From: an uncultured Methanomicrobiales archaeon
GTDB lineage: Archaea > Halobacteriota > Methanomicrobia > Methanomicrobiales > Methanospirillaceae
Direction: 5' to 3'
Assembly (NCBI GenBank): GCA_949320185.1
Contig: CASGHK010000029.1
Coordinates: 1 to 64,000 of the forward strand
Length of the DNA: 64,000 nucleotides
The notes under the pieces were generated by a model. That model saw only the letters and a list, made by a program, of their open reading frames with translations. It searched no databases and was not told the origin of the DNA. Below, one piece after another: positions 20,401 through 27,478 of the stretch. Both the position numbers and the translations under genes were made by a program. Position 1 is the first letter of the stretch; every line of letters starts with the position of its first letter.

Positions 20401-20569
20401 CCGTCGCGTCGAGGACCTCCGCCGCCGTCGCCATCAGGGCGACGTCGTCGAAGAACCCGGACGAGATCCGGCCATCAGCGCCGATCGCCCTGAGCTCGGC
20501 GACCGTGCCCGGCTCGACAAGAAGGCCGAGCGCCTCCAGCACCGGGCGGAAGGGGGTGTCGGCCGTCAT
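17456..20569 (-). CDS. Primase-helicase replication protein of an integrated element
   Basis: 1037 residues. The N-terminal part resembles archaeo-eukaryotic primases of plasmids and viruses: LPIDIDP (D106, D108), DSGNGGHLLYR (148-158) and NAGRIWKCYGT (195-204). A zinc or linker segment follows (CPFSEAHTDG, HAACKHDSCGGG). A P-loop ATPase comes next with Walker A GESGKGKS (426-433), Walker B VLMLDD (469-474) and a sensor-like WWLANVS. A Ser/Glu/Arg-rich linker leads to C-terminal zinc ribbons (CAVC, CTRC, CTLC...CEAC). Primer synthesis and unwinding at the element's origin are inferred from the domain set. It overlaps the upstream zinc protein by ATGA. Confidence 0.85.
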   Translation of the reverse strand: MTADTPFRPVLEALGLLVEPGTVAELRAIGADGRISSGFFDDVALMATAAEVLDATGEFSGIYLTLNPVNPALLARRANRVQSRLSRKDATTSDADIVRRRWLPIDIDPIRPSGISATLEEHRAACRTARAICDALTDAGWPRPIVADSGNGGHLLYRIDLLNDDDATALVKDVLAALDARFSNEAAQVDTANFNAGRIWKCYGTVSRKGDSTRDRPHNRSAIVTKPYEVEVVPVALLRTLADSLPAPEPPSSPPAVPSGRGSGLFDLRAWLDEHGIAIAMEKPWQGGTLFTLAQCPFSEAHTDGAYVIQFPNGAIHAACKHDSCGGGAQRWPELRARFEPERAKKAETRPKQSEGEPVTKPVRRRDAVVVKKAQEVLEHGDPVRYFLDCFERDHVGDLTLARCLIASIASQTVRNTHGIHVYVTGESGKGKSSGMMAMLRQVPDEFKLAERLSNKALYYSDDLNAGTVLMLDDIALSEELQEILKEATTKFTRRIRQRIVTKERKIQHCTIPERCVWWLANVSALYDDQVLNRMLIAWVDDSEEQDREVFKRKLLGEERDPEEAIEDPFELRVCREMWRVLKEQHLVYVQVPFARRIRMASVRNRRNPDVLLDLVRSHALIHLFQRERRTLKDGRLSVVATEADFAAAASLFVDLHTTGGSLTAKFDRNEQLALSLASHYRAEQFCLADLQRWTGWNYQKARRLMLGYDSRGSHYPGLLDKSPALSLVDQTVSDTDDEGRDVKRRSLVFIFNEEAYRKAQYAGQVWLEEESSFSSFSRPDPAERPAERTVRARISRRSDKSDDFKEIASASFSRSDCTGGDGASGNIDSPICTPPAERPEGKNDESGSDGESRSIATKKVLSAHGSAAETAERTAIDLRAFVPTDGPEWEACAVCGRKPSLYREKWFYGLTERRRHQAEIDEASAAKEQARFAPLPAPAPFAWTPRWLCTRCYGAAVEREQAKIAPLPGTVDLAAMERITASVGRCTLCGLAPAAWAGNGERLCEACYGREVQRRVEQGLEFVTPTSGTGAADVRS
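17950..18251. repeat. Cluster of eight iteron-like 9-mers (G/T)TTCAGCAG
   Basis: Copies on the plus strand at 17950-17958, 17959-17967, 18055-18063, 18205-18213 and 18217-18225. Inverted copies at 18126-18134, 18234-18242 and 18243-18251. The outermost tandem pairs form an exact 18-bp inverted repeat (17950-17967 and 18234-18251). The DNA between is visibly richer in A+T than its flanks. The cluster lies within the linker part of the primase-helicase gene. One further copy is at 20081-20089. It may be a replication origin with initiator sites. Confidence 0.5.
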
Positions 20570-20868
20570 TCGCCCACCTCGACCCGGACCCGGTCCTTCA
20601 GCTCCTGCCGCTTCGCCGCGTTCCAGCCGGCGACGTCGCCGAGGTAGCCGGTGATCCGGCTCACCTGCGCCACGTCGTGGCAGCCGCAGATAGGGCAGAC
20701 GGGCGCGCCGCAGTCAGGGCAGTAGGCGATCCCGTCCACGACGTCGTGCGCACAGTGGGCGTGGTCACGCGGGCACATCGGCGCCGGCTCGGGGTTGCCG
20801 CAGACCGGGCAGGGGACCGACTCGACGATGGGGAAGCAGAGCCGGCACGTGTAGCGTTCACGCGCCAT
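20566..20868 (-). CDS. Multi-zinc-finger protein with NrdD-like C-terminal ribbon
   Basis: 100 residues with five CxxC pairs or similar (CRLC, CPVC, CPRDHAHC, CPDC, CPICGC). The C-terminus CPICGCHDVAQVSRITGYLG then WNAAKRQELKDR matches the zinc-binding end of anaerobic ribonucleotide reductase (CPxCG...RVTGYL...WNxGKxxELxxR), but the catalytic enzyme is absent. It could modulate dNTP supply or bind nucleic acid. Its TGA overlaps the primase ATG as ATGA, so both are likely translated together. Confidence 0.65.
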   Translation of the reverse strand: MARERYTCRLCFPIVESVPCPVCGNPEPAPMCPRDHAHCAHDVVDGIAYCPDCGAPVCPICGCHDVAQVSRITGYLGDVAGWNAAKRQELKDRVRVEVGE

Positions 20869-21133
20869 CGCCGGCCTCCTCCTGCTGCCGCCGCCAGGCG
20901 CGGTAGTCCTCGACCACCGCGCGGAGGTGCTGCAGGGACCGGCGGGACCGGAGCTGGAACCGTGCGCTCGTCGTCGCGATCACCGTCTCCAGGGGCGCGG
21001 TAGAGAGCCAGTCGTAGTCCCCGACAGAGACCACGTACCCGAGGAGCCGGCGGCGCTCCTCGACGACCGACCGGGCGTACTGCCGGTACTGGATCGCGTC
21101 GAGGTAGTCGGCGATCCGGGTGCCGGACGGCAT
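20858..21133 (-). CDS. Hypothetical element protein, 91 residues
   Basis: Starts MPSGTRIADYLDAIQYRQY and continues as a charged, helical protein (EERRRLLGYVVSVGDY, RFQLRSRRSLQHLRAVVEDY). The ATG at 21133-21131 overlaps the TGA of the upstream gene (TGATG), and its end overlaps the start of the zinc-finger gene by 11 bp. Not recognised; the basic helices would fit a DNA-associated role, which is a guess. Confidence 0.55.
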   Translation of the reverse strand: MPSGTRIADYLDAIQYRQYARSVVEERRRLLGYVVSVGDYDWLSTAPLETVIATTSARFQLRSRRSLQHLRAVVEDYRAWRRQQEEAGDGA

Positions 21134-21534
21134 CAGGTCACCTCCGCACAGACCAGGCGGTCGACCGGGATGTCGCCCCGCGCCACCCAGACGAGGCGCG
21201 AGCGGTGGATGAGGTAGTGGGTGCCGGCGAGGACGAACCGGATCCATCGGCGGTCCAGCGCGGGCGCGGCCGTCGCGGGGCCGGCGCCGGGGACGTCGAC
21301 CGCGAGCTCGACCGTGTTGCCGAAGAAGAGGAGGGCGCGGAGCCCCTCTGCCGCCAGCCGGTAGGTGGCCGTCTCGGTCAGGACCTCGATGGCATTGGGG
21401 CCGCACGGCATCACGACCACCCGTCCCGATGGGAAACGATTATCCGCTGCGGCCGACGACGTTTCATCAGGCCCTCTTTCCATTCTCGGGTGCGACTGTT
21501 GAGTGTGAGAGGGGCCGTCTATTCTGGTCGACAT
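21133..21534 (-). CDS. Hypothetical element protein, 133 residues
   Basis: ATG 21534 has a strong Shine-Dalgarno GGAGGA four to five bases upstream, so it is preferred over ATG 21483. The first 35 residues are polar; the rest alternates strands (GRVVVMPCGPNAIEVLTETA, LRALLFFGNTVELAVDVPG, WIRFVLAGTHYLIHRSRLVW), an all-beta pattern. Family not recognised. It overlaps both neighbours, as is usual in this block. Confidence 0.55.
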   Translation of the reverse strand: MSTRIDGPSHTQQSHPRMERGPDETSSAAADNRFPSGRVVVMPCGPNAIEVLTETATYRLAAEGLRALLFFGNTVELAVDVPGAGPATAAPALDRRWIRFVLAGTHYLIHRSRLVWVARGDIPVDRLVCAEVT

Positions 21535-21653
21535 CCGTTCCTCCGTCGCGCCTCGAAGACCGTGTGCTCCTCGAGGAACCGGCCGAGCACGGGGAGGTTG
21601 CAGCGCTTCTCGAACGCTGCCATCACCTCCCAGCTGACATGCATTCTACTCAT
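21519..21653 (-). CDS. Small hypothetical element protein, 44 residues
   Basis: ATG 21653 is preceded by AGGAACA at good spacing. The product reads MSRMHVSWEVMAAFEKRCNL, PVLGRFLEEHTVFEARRR and so on: one amphipathic helix and a basic end. It overlaps the next gene by 16 bp. It may be the first gene of the replication operon, with a regulatory or copy-control role possible but unsupported. Confidence 0.4.
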   Translation of the reverse strand: MSRMHVSWEVMAAFEKRCNLPVLGRFLEEHTVFEARRRNGCRPE

Positions 21654-21750
21654 GACGATCTGTTCCTGGTGACGTGACCGGCCGATACGACCGATCACCG
21701 TCACCGATGAACCGTCATCGCTGGGGTACATGAAGCCCGATTTGCGCGGG

Positions 21751-22269
21751 TCAAAAGTGAAGGAAGAGAAGGCAGAATTGGGGGTGAACGGAATGAAAAG
21801 AGGAAAGGATCACTTTCACGCCACGATGGCACCGCCCCTCCTTCCCCGCCAAGCCCTTCTCCCGGACGAGCCGGTCGAGGTAGTGGGACGTCTTGAACAT
21901 CACGGTCGAGATGTTCCCCCGCATCATCAGTGTGATCACGCTCTTGGGCACCCCCTCGCGGATCAGGTGGCTGATTCGACGGTGGCGGAAGAGGTGTGGC
22001 GTGATGTGCTTGGTGATGCCGGCGCCCTTGGCGATGACCGGGAGGCGTCGGGCAACGGTCGGGTGCTGGAGAGGTATGCCACACCGATTCAGGAAGCCAC
22101 CTTCGAAGGGTGTGGTGATGATGGCCCGGTTCGCGTCCCGGCAGCGGACGCGGAGATTGCTCCTGATCACAATCGAAAAATCGGCCCTGTCTCCGGCCGT
22201 TCTCCTGCGCTTCTCAGGGATCTTTTTCGATGAGAAATGGTTTCTGGTGGGTAGAAAAAAAGAGGTCAA
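21751..22269 (-). pseudogene. Truncated tyrosine recombinase/integrase
   Basis: The segment TVARRLPVIAKGAGITKHI, TPHLFRHRRISHLIREGVP, KSVITLMMRGNISTVMFKTS, HYLDRLVREKG matches the C-terminal catalytic half of archaeal XerC/D-type integrases (HxxRH box, then the helix before the catalytic Tyr). Upstream of about codon 50 the frame has no integrase similarity, and the first Arg of the catalytic set is missing. The C-terminal 25 residues are also unrelated. It marks the left or right end of an integrated element. Excision by this protein is not expected. Confidence 0.7.
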
Positions 22270-22305
22270 ATAGGGCGTAATTTTCGGTTATCAGCCCGAT
22301 AATCG

Positions 22306-23142
22306 TTAAACGTAGAGCATCATCCGAATCATGTCTCGCACACCTGGGGCTAGGCCGACAACGATCATGGCAAGTACGATCAGGTGCCAGAAGGATGTCG
22401 CCGTTCCTTCCCGGCGATAGAGTTCCAGGACGTAGATCCCGGGGATGAGGACCGCCAGCTTGAGGGGAAACATCGCGAAACCGGTCCCGGTTGCTTCGAT
22501 CAGGGCCGACCCTACCACGTGCTGTTCAACATACCCCAGCGGGTGAAGGTCAATCCCGTACGAAGTGGCCGACGCGTCGAGCAGGTGGCCGGCGATCAGA
22601 ACCTGGTAGATCCGGTCATCGAGGTACTCCCATTTGAGACCATACCGGAGAACTGCCCAGAGTATCAAGCTCGTGACCCCTGCTATCCCCAGGATCGTCG
22701 CCGGTACCTCAAGGACCAGGTGGTTTGTCGTCAGGCCAAACAACATCAGCACGCCGAGGGTCACTAGAACGGATGCAATGCCCACCGCACCGTACACGCG
22801 GACTCCACGGGCCCTGAAGAGTCGGTGGCAGAGATAGAGCGTCAACACGGCGTAAAAGAACAGCACGAAGAAGATCAGGGGTGTGATCAGGAGGTATCGC
22901 CAGGGAGCGGTAATCAGGCCGGTATCCTCAAGCACCCGGAGGAGACCTCCGAGAACGACCCAGGGAAGAGTCGCGAAGAGCAACTCCCTACCGAACGGGA
23001 TTCCGGAACGCTGCATCCATCGATGGATCAGGAAGACCGCGATGATGAGGATAAGGGCATAAGTGAGCGTGTCAACGAGCGTGTACGCCCCGCCTGTCGT
23101 TATTGGATCGATGTAATATTTGTATATGAACTCCCTAATCAT
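22306..23142 (-). CDS. DUF63 family membrane protein
   Basis: 278 residues with seven or eight hydrophobic segments, for example LTYALILIIAVFLIHRWM, WVVLGGLLRVLEDTG and LLITPLIFFVLFFYAVLTL. The motif GHLLDASATSYGIDLHPLGYVEQHVVG is the hallmark of archaeal DUF63 proteins. Function is unknown; it is an integral membrane protein widely kept in euryarchaea. It is divergent from egsA with only 11 bp between start codons, so each promoter must lie inside the other's coding region. Confidence 0.88.
   Translation of the reverse strand: MIREFIYKYYIDPITTGGAYTLVDTLTYALILIIAVFLIHRWMQRSGIPFGRELLFATLPWVVLGGLLRVLEDTGLITAPWRYLLITPLIFFVLFFYAVLTLYLCHRLFRARGVRVYGAVGIASVLVTLGVLMLFGLTTNHLVLEVPATILGIAGVTSLILWAVLRYGLKWEYLDDRIYQVLIAGHLLDASATSYGIDLHPLGYVEQHVVGSALIEATGTGFAMFPLKLAVLIPGIYVLELYRREGTATSFWHLIVLAMIVVGLAPGVRDMIRMMLYV
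23112..23130 (+). promoter_or_regulatory. Probable TATA promoter of egsA inside the DUF63 gene
   Basis: AATATTTGTATATGAA contains a TATA-like core centred about 30 bp before ATG 23154. This fits a transcript with almost no leader. It lies in the first codons of the divergent gene. Confidence 0.4.
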
Positions 23143-23153
23143 CCAAGATTGTA

Positions 23154-24239
23154 ATGAGCGCAGACGAAATAAACGTACTTAAAAACGGGAGCTTCGACAA
23201 ATCGAAGTGGATGCAGCTCCCGCGGGACGTGGTGATCGGTCACCGCGCTCTCGATCAGATCCCTGCAGTCTGCGCCGATCTGGGGCTCGGTCGACGGATC
23301 CTGCTCGTTTCGGGTCCAAGGACGATCGAAGTCGCGGGTGGTCGGGTGCGGGACCTGCTCGCGCAGGCCAGCGAGGTGACGGTGCACCTTGTCGATGCCT
23401 GCACCCCCGACTCATGCCGGCGAACCGAGACAGCTGCACGGCTCTCCGGTGCCGACCTCCTGGTCGCCGTTGGCGGGGGTCGAGTGATTGACACCGCCAA
23501 GATCGCAAGCTACAACCTGGAGCGGCAGTTCATCTCGGTTCCGACGGCTGCATCACACGATGGGATCGCTTCGTCCCGCGCCTCGATCGCCGAGCCTGGT
23601 GGAGCGGCATCGCTCCAGGCCCATCCACCGATCGCCGTTGTCGCCGACACGGGCCTGATCGCATCAGCGCCACACCGTTTACTCGCCGCCGGGTGCGCCG
23701 ATATCATCGCGAACTCGACTGCGGTGCTGGACTGGCAGCTCTCTCATCGCCTCCGCTCGGAGCCGATCAGCGAGTACGCGGTCACCCTGGCGCGGATGAC
23801 GGCTGAGATCCTGATGGGCAACGCGCATGCGATCCGGCCACATCAGGAAGAGTCTGCCTGGATGGTGGTGAAGGCGCTTGTCTCCTCGGGCGTTGCGATG
23901 GCGATCGCCGGCTCTTCACGCCCCGGTTCGGGCGGAGAGCATAAATTTGCTCACGCGCTCGAAAGGGTCGCACCAGGGCACGTCCTCCACGGTGAGGCCT
24001 GCGGCATCGGGACAATCGTCTGTATGTATCTTCACGGGGGGGACTGGCGGTCGATCCGTACCGCCCTCAGACAGATAGGTGCCCCGGTCACTCCGAGCGA
24101 GCTCGGAGTCGACGACGAAGTGGTGGTCGAGGCGTTGCAGATGGCAAAGACTATTCGTCCCGAACGCTTCACAATACTTGATGGCGGCCTGACAGACGAG
24201 TCCGCCCACGCTCTTGTCAGGATGCTCTACGAGGAGTAG
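23154..24239 (+). CDS. egsA: sn-Glycerol-1-phosphate dehydrogenase
   Basis: 361 residues. It reduces dihydroxyacetone phosphate to sn-glycerol-1-phosphate, the stereospecific first step of archaeal membrane lipids. Characteristic features: KWMQLPRDVVIGHRAL at the N-terminus, AVGGGRVIDTAKIAS (nucleotide binding), VPTAASHDGIASSRAS with the metal-binding Asp, and GGEHKFAHALERVAPGHVLHGEACGIG with metal-binding His residues. The length is typical. It is followed seven bases later by UPF0179. Cytosolic. Confidence 0.95.
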   Translation: MSADEINVLKNGSFDKSKWMQLPRDVVIGHRALDQIPAVCADLGLGRRILLVSGPRTIEVAGGRVRDLLAQASEVTVHLVDACTPDSCRRTETAARLSGADLLVAVGGGRVIDTAKIASYNLERQFISVPTAASHDGIASSRASIAEPGGAASLQAHPPIAVVADTGLIASAPHRLLAAGCADIIANSTAVLDWQLSHRLRSEPISEYAVTLARMTAEILMGNAHAIRPHQEESAWMVVKALVSSGVAMAIAGSSRPGSGGEHKFAHALERVAPGHVLHGEACGIGTIVCMYLHGGDWRSIRTALRQIGAPVTPSELGVDDEVVVEALQMAKTIRPERFTILDGGLTDESAHALVRMLYEE

Positions 24240-24245
24240 GTATGC

Positions 24246-24695
24246 ATGGTTGGAGAGAGATCCAAGATCACCCTGATTGGCACGGACCTTGCCCGTCCCG
24301 GCCTCGAGTTCATCTACCAGGGCCCCCTTGCGGCTTGCGACCAGTGCAAGGTCCGTAAGGCCTGCAATAACCTCCGGGTGGGGCGGAAGTACCGCATCCT
24401 CTCGGTTAGGAACACCCAGCACGATTGTCCGGTCCATCGTAACGGGGCCTGCGCCGTGGAGTGTGTCGAATCCCCCGTTACCGCCCTGATCAGTACCGAT
24501 ATGGCGATCGTCAACTCGCGTATCCTTTTCGAGTGTGCCTGCACCCGGACCGATTGCAAGGCATACGAACTGTGCCGCCCCGATGGGTTGATCGAGGGGG
24601 ATCGGTATCTCGTCGGCGAGGTGCTGGGCAACTCACCGACCCCCTGCGAGCGGGGTCGGGCTCTGAAGGTGGTCGAACTCCGCCCGATCAGCTGA
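24246..24695 (+). CDS. UPF0179 family cysteine-rich protein
   Basis: 149 residues with conserved cysteines: CDQCKVRKACNNL, HDCPVHRNGACAVECV, CACTRTDCKAYELC, PTPCERGRALKVVEL. This is the UPF0179 pattern, found only in archaea. Its function is unknown; the cysteine spacing suggests metal or Fe-S binding. It lies six bases after egsA, probably in one transcript, and overlaps the convergent ADP-ribosylglycohydrolase gene by eight bases. Confidence 0.9.
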   Translation: MVGERSKITLIGTDLARPGLEFIYQGPLAACDQCKVRKACNNLRVGRKYRILSVRNTQHDCPVHRNGACAVECVESPVTALISTDMAIVNSRILFECACTRTDCKAYELCRPDGLIEGDRYLVGEVLGNSPTPCERGRALKVVELRPIS

Positions 24696-25578
24696 TTGGT
24701 TTCGCCAGGCGGGTAAGACCGAGGGCGAGTTCGACCATTCTTTTCTTATTTTCGAGGGGAGCGATCCACTCTGGCGGAATCGCCTGGACGCCGTACTCGG
24801 CGCCGGCGAGCGCTCCAACGACTGCACCGAGGGTATCAGTGTCACCAACAGTGTTGATCGCTCGCTCGACCGCCTCGCGGAAGGAACGTGAGGTCAACGC
24901 GATCGAGACAGCGGCATGTGAGAGAAGCAGTGCGTCGAGAGAGGCCGAGACAGGAAGAACACGCCATTCGCCGAGCCTATTGATCACCTCGGGATGCCGG
25001 CACCCCGAGAGGGCGGCTCCAAAGGCTTCCAGCTTCGTCCGTCCGCGACAGAGCTCGCTGACCAGTCGGTTGATGAACCCGGAGGAGGCACCTGCCACCG
25101 GGTCGTAGTGGGTCAGCTTCGCCGCAGCCTCCGAGACTTCTTCGACCATCCGATCGGCGAAAACGATCCCGATCGGCGCTCCTCGCATCACCGGCCCGTT
25201 GGTTCGACTCCCGCCAGAGCGCTCGTGAGCGAGACGAACCGCTCGCTGGATGGGCACCCCGGACTCGATCAGCGAGAAGACCGAGCTTGAGGTCGGTCCG
25301 TAATATTCGGGATGGGCACGAAAGCCTGCCTGGAATCGTGCAACCATGTCCGGTCCCGAGAATCCACGGGTGGCGATGAGCGACTCTGCGACGGCAATCG
25401 CCTGGAGGGTATCGTCGGTCACCGCTCCCGATCTTCTCTCCGATCGCCCTCCAGGTTCCATCCACCTCGTCCAGCGGTTCCTACGGCCCATCCCCTCGAA
25501 CGGCGCGCCGAGGGCGTCTCCGACAGCCAGCCCGATCAGAGTCCCCTCAGCCCTTCCCTCTGCCAATATAAACATCAC
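24688..25578 (-). CDS. ADP-ribosylglycohydrolase family protein
   Basis: 296 residues with the all-helical ADP-ribosyl-hydrolase signature: GLAVGDALGAPFEG, VTDDTLQ (Thr54-Asp55-Asp56-Thr57, magnesium binding) and INTVGDTDTLGAVVGALAGAEYG near the C-terminus (second metal site). It removes ADP-ribose from proteins or small molecules; in nitrogen fixers the relative DraG acts on nitrogenase reductase, but no nif genes are near. Single gene, convergent with UPF0179. Confidence 0.92.
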   Translation of the reverse strand: MMFILAEGRAEGTLIGLAVGDALGAPFEGMGRRNRWTRWMEPGGRSERRSGAVTDDTLQAIAVAESLIATRGFSGPDMVARFQAGFRAHPEYYGPTSSSVFSLIESGVPIQRAVRLAHERSGGSRTNGPVMRGAPIGIVFADRMVEEVSEAAAKLTHYDPVAGASSGFINRLVSELCRGRTKLEAFGAALSGCRHPEVINRLGEWRVLPVSASLDALLLSHAAVSIALTSRSFREAVERAINTVGDTDTLGAVVGALAGAEYGVQAIPPEWIAPLENKKRMVELALGLTRLAKPIS

Positions 25579-25633
25579 CCATAAAATATTTCCCTCAATG
25601 AGAAAATACTACACTCTGTCGAGAGGTGGTAGG

Positions 25634-25900
25634 GTGCAAAAGGAGGAGCTGCTCCATCTGCATATGCTGATGGTCCATATCAAGAAGTATTACGAGTCCA
25701 CGACGGGAGAGTCGATCGATACATCCCGGTACGTGGGGCTCGAGGTCTCGCCGGTGCACATTCACAAAAATAAAAAATCCCACAAGGAGGCCCTCCTGGT
25801 CCTGGGGGAAGAGATCGTGGACCAGATGAAGGGTGAGAAACGTCCTGTTTTCGAGCTTGTGGGAAAACCGCGGGCACAATCGGTTTCTGTCGAACACTAG
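25634..25900 (+). CDS. UPF0058 family protein
   Basis: 88 residues beginning at GTG 25634, after GAGAGGTGG. Family members start with (M)xKEELxxLHxLMVxIKKY, seen here as QKEELLHLHMLMVHIKKYYE. Then come YVGLEVSPVHIHKNKKSHKEA and LLVLGEEIVDQMKG. Small archaeal protein of unknown function, cytosolic, helical. It stands six bases before elp3, at the head of the replication-translation run, and is likely cotranscribed. Confidence 0.88.
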   Translation: MQKEELLHLHMLMVHIKKYYESTTGESIDTSRYVGLEVSPVHIHKNKKSHKEALLVLGEEIVDQMKGEKRPVFELVGKPRAQSVSVEH

Positions 25901-25906
25901 TTCTTC

Positions 25907-27478
25907 ATGGACGAACCCACTCTTTTTCGGGAGATCGCCTCCCGGATTGCGCAGGATACCCTCACTGATATCCAGACCATCAAGCGTCGGGCAGCCCACG
26001 AGTTCCACCTCTCTGCGGTGCCCCGTAACTCGGACATTCTGGCTGCCGCGTCTCATGAAGACTACCCAATCGTCAGGAGCCGTCTTCTTGTAAAACCCAC
26101 CAGGACGCTCTCGGGCGTTGCGCCGGTGGCCGTGATGACCTCGCCGGCCCCCTGCCCACACGGCAAGTGCCTTCCCTGTCCTGGGGGACCTGACCATGCA
26201 TTTGCCTCTCCTCAGTCCTATACCGGGGAGGAACCGGCCGCTCGAAGGGCGCGCGAGTACGATTACGATCCGTACGGTCAGGTCCGAGGACGTCTCGGCC
26301 ACTACCAGGTCCTGGGTCATCATGTCGATAAGGCTGAACTGATCGTGATGGGGGGGACCATCACGGCCCGGACTCCCGAGTACCAGGCCTGGTTTGTGGG
26401 CCGTTGTCTCGCGGCGATGAACGATCACGCCACAGGCTCCGATACCGATGGAGCGGACCATCTGGCGGAGGCGGCTCGTAACGAGACAGCGGCAGTACGG
26501 TGCATCGGAATCACCTTCGAGACAAGGCCTGACTGCGCCCCCCGCGATGTCATCGACCGAATGCTGGATCTCGGCGTCACCAAGGTGGAGCTCGGTGTGC
26601 AGCATCTCTCAAACCGTGTCCTGGAACTGATCCGGCGGGGGCACACCGTCGAGGAGACCGTGCGCGCCAACACCGAGCTGAGGGACGCAGGCCTGAAGGT
26701 CGGTTTTCACATGATGCCGAACCTGCCAGGTTCTCCGATGGAATGCGACCGTGCTGTCTTCAGGACGCTCTTCGACGACCCCCGTTTCAGGCCGGACTTT
26801 CTCAAGCTCTATCCAACCCTCGTAACACCCGGCGCCGAACTCGAGACGCTGTACGAGCGCGGAGAGTATGCACCGTACGACGAAGATTCCCTTGTCGACC
26901 TCATCGCCGAGATCAAGGGCGGGCTCCCTGAGTATGTTCGACTCCAGCGAGTCCAGCGCGACATCCCGGCGAAGTTGATAGTGGCCGGCTCACGCCACGG
27001 AAATTTCCGGCAACTCGCTGCGGCACGCCTGCATGCCTCCGGCAGGACCTGCAGCTGTATCCGGTGCCGCGAGGTCGGACGCCGGGATTGTACCCGGGAC
27101 CAGCCATCGATCTCCACCCTCAGCTATACCTGTTGCGGCGGCGGGGAACGGTTCGTCCAGATGACTGCGGGCGAATCGCTGATCGGGTTCCTCCGGCTTC
27201 GTTTTCCGGGTCGGACATGGAGGCGAGAGTTGGATGGGGCGGCCCTCATCCGAGAACTTCATGTCTACGGGGCTCAGGTGCGACTGGGCTCCGGGGCGGG
27301 AAGTGAAGAGTGGCAGCACAGAAACTACGGTCGGGAGCTCCTTGGCGAGGCCGAGAGGCAGGCGGAGGAGGCAGGTTATACCACTGTTGCGATCATGAGC
27401 GGCATCGGAGTCCGGCCCTACTATCGCCGGCAGGGGTATATCAGGGATGGGCCGTATATGGTTAAGCGGATCAGGTGA
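25907..27478 (+). CDS. elp3: tRNA uridine-34 carboxymethyl transferase Elp3 (radical SAM / GNAT)
   Basis: 523 residues. The radical-SAM cluster motif CPHGKCLPCPGG (C83, C88, C91) has the CX4CX2C spacing of Elp3. GITFETRPDCAP and VELGVQHLSNRVLELIRRGH follow in the barrel. The C-terminal acetyltransferase part has LHVYGAQVRLG, HRNYGRELLGEAERQAEEAG and IMSGIGVRPYYRRQGY. It makes cm5U34 in tRNA from acetyl-CoA and SAM. Its TGA (27476-27478) overlaps the ATG of priS as TGATG. Confidence 0.96.
   Translation: MDEPTLFREIASRIAQDTLTDIQTIKRRAAHEFHLSAVPRNSDILAAASHEDYPIVRSRLLVKPTRTLSGVAPVAVMTSPAPCPHGKCLPCPGGPDHAFASPQSYTGEEPAARRAREYDYDPYGQVRGRLGHYQVLGHHVDKAELIVMGGTITARTPEYQAWFVGRCLAAMNDHATGSDTDGADHLAEAARNETAAVRCIGITFETRPDCAPRDVIDRMLDLGVTKVELGVQHLSNRVLELIRRGHTVEETVRANTELRDAGLKVGFHMMPNLPGSPMECDRAVFRTLFDDPRFRPDFLKLYPTLVTPGAELETLYERGEYAPYDEDSLVDLIAEIKGGLPEYVRLQRVQRDIPAKLIVAGSRHGNFRQLAAARLHASGRTCSCIRCREVGRRDCTRDQPSISTLSYTCCGGGERFVQMTAGESLIGFLRLRFPGRTWRRELDGAALIRELHVYGAQVRLGSGAGSEEWQHRNYGRELLGEAERQAEEAGYTTVAIMSGIGVRPYYRRQGYIRDGPYMVKRIR

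Noticed and set aside
19604-20647. Plus-strand frame of 347 codons opposite the primase
   Set aside because: Arg/Val/Asp-rich antisense of a GC-rich gene; the opposite strand has clear primase and ATPase motifs.
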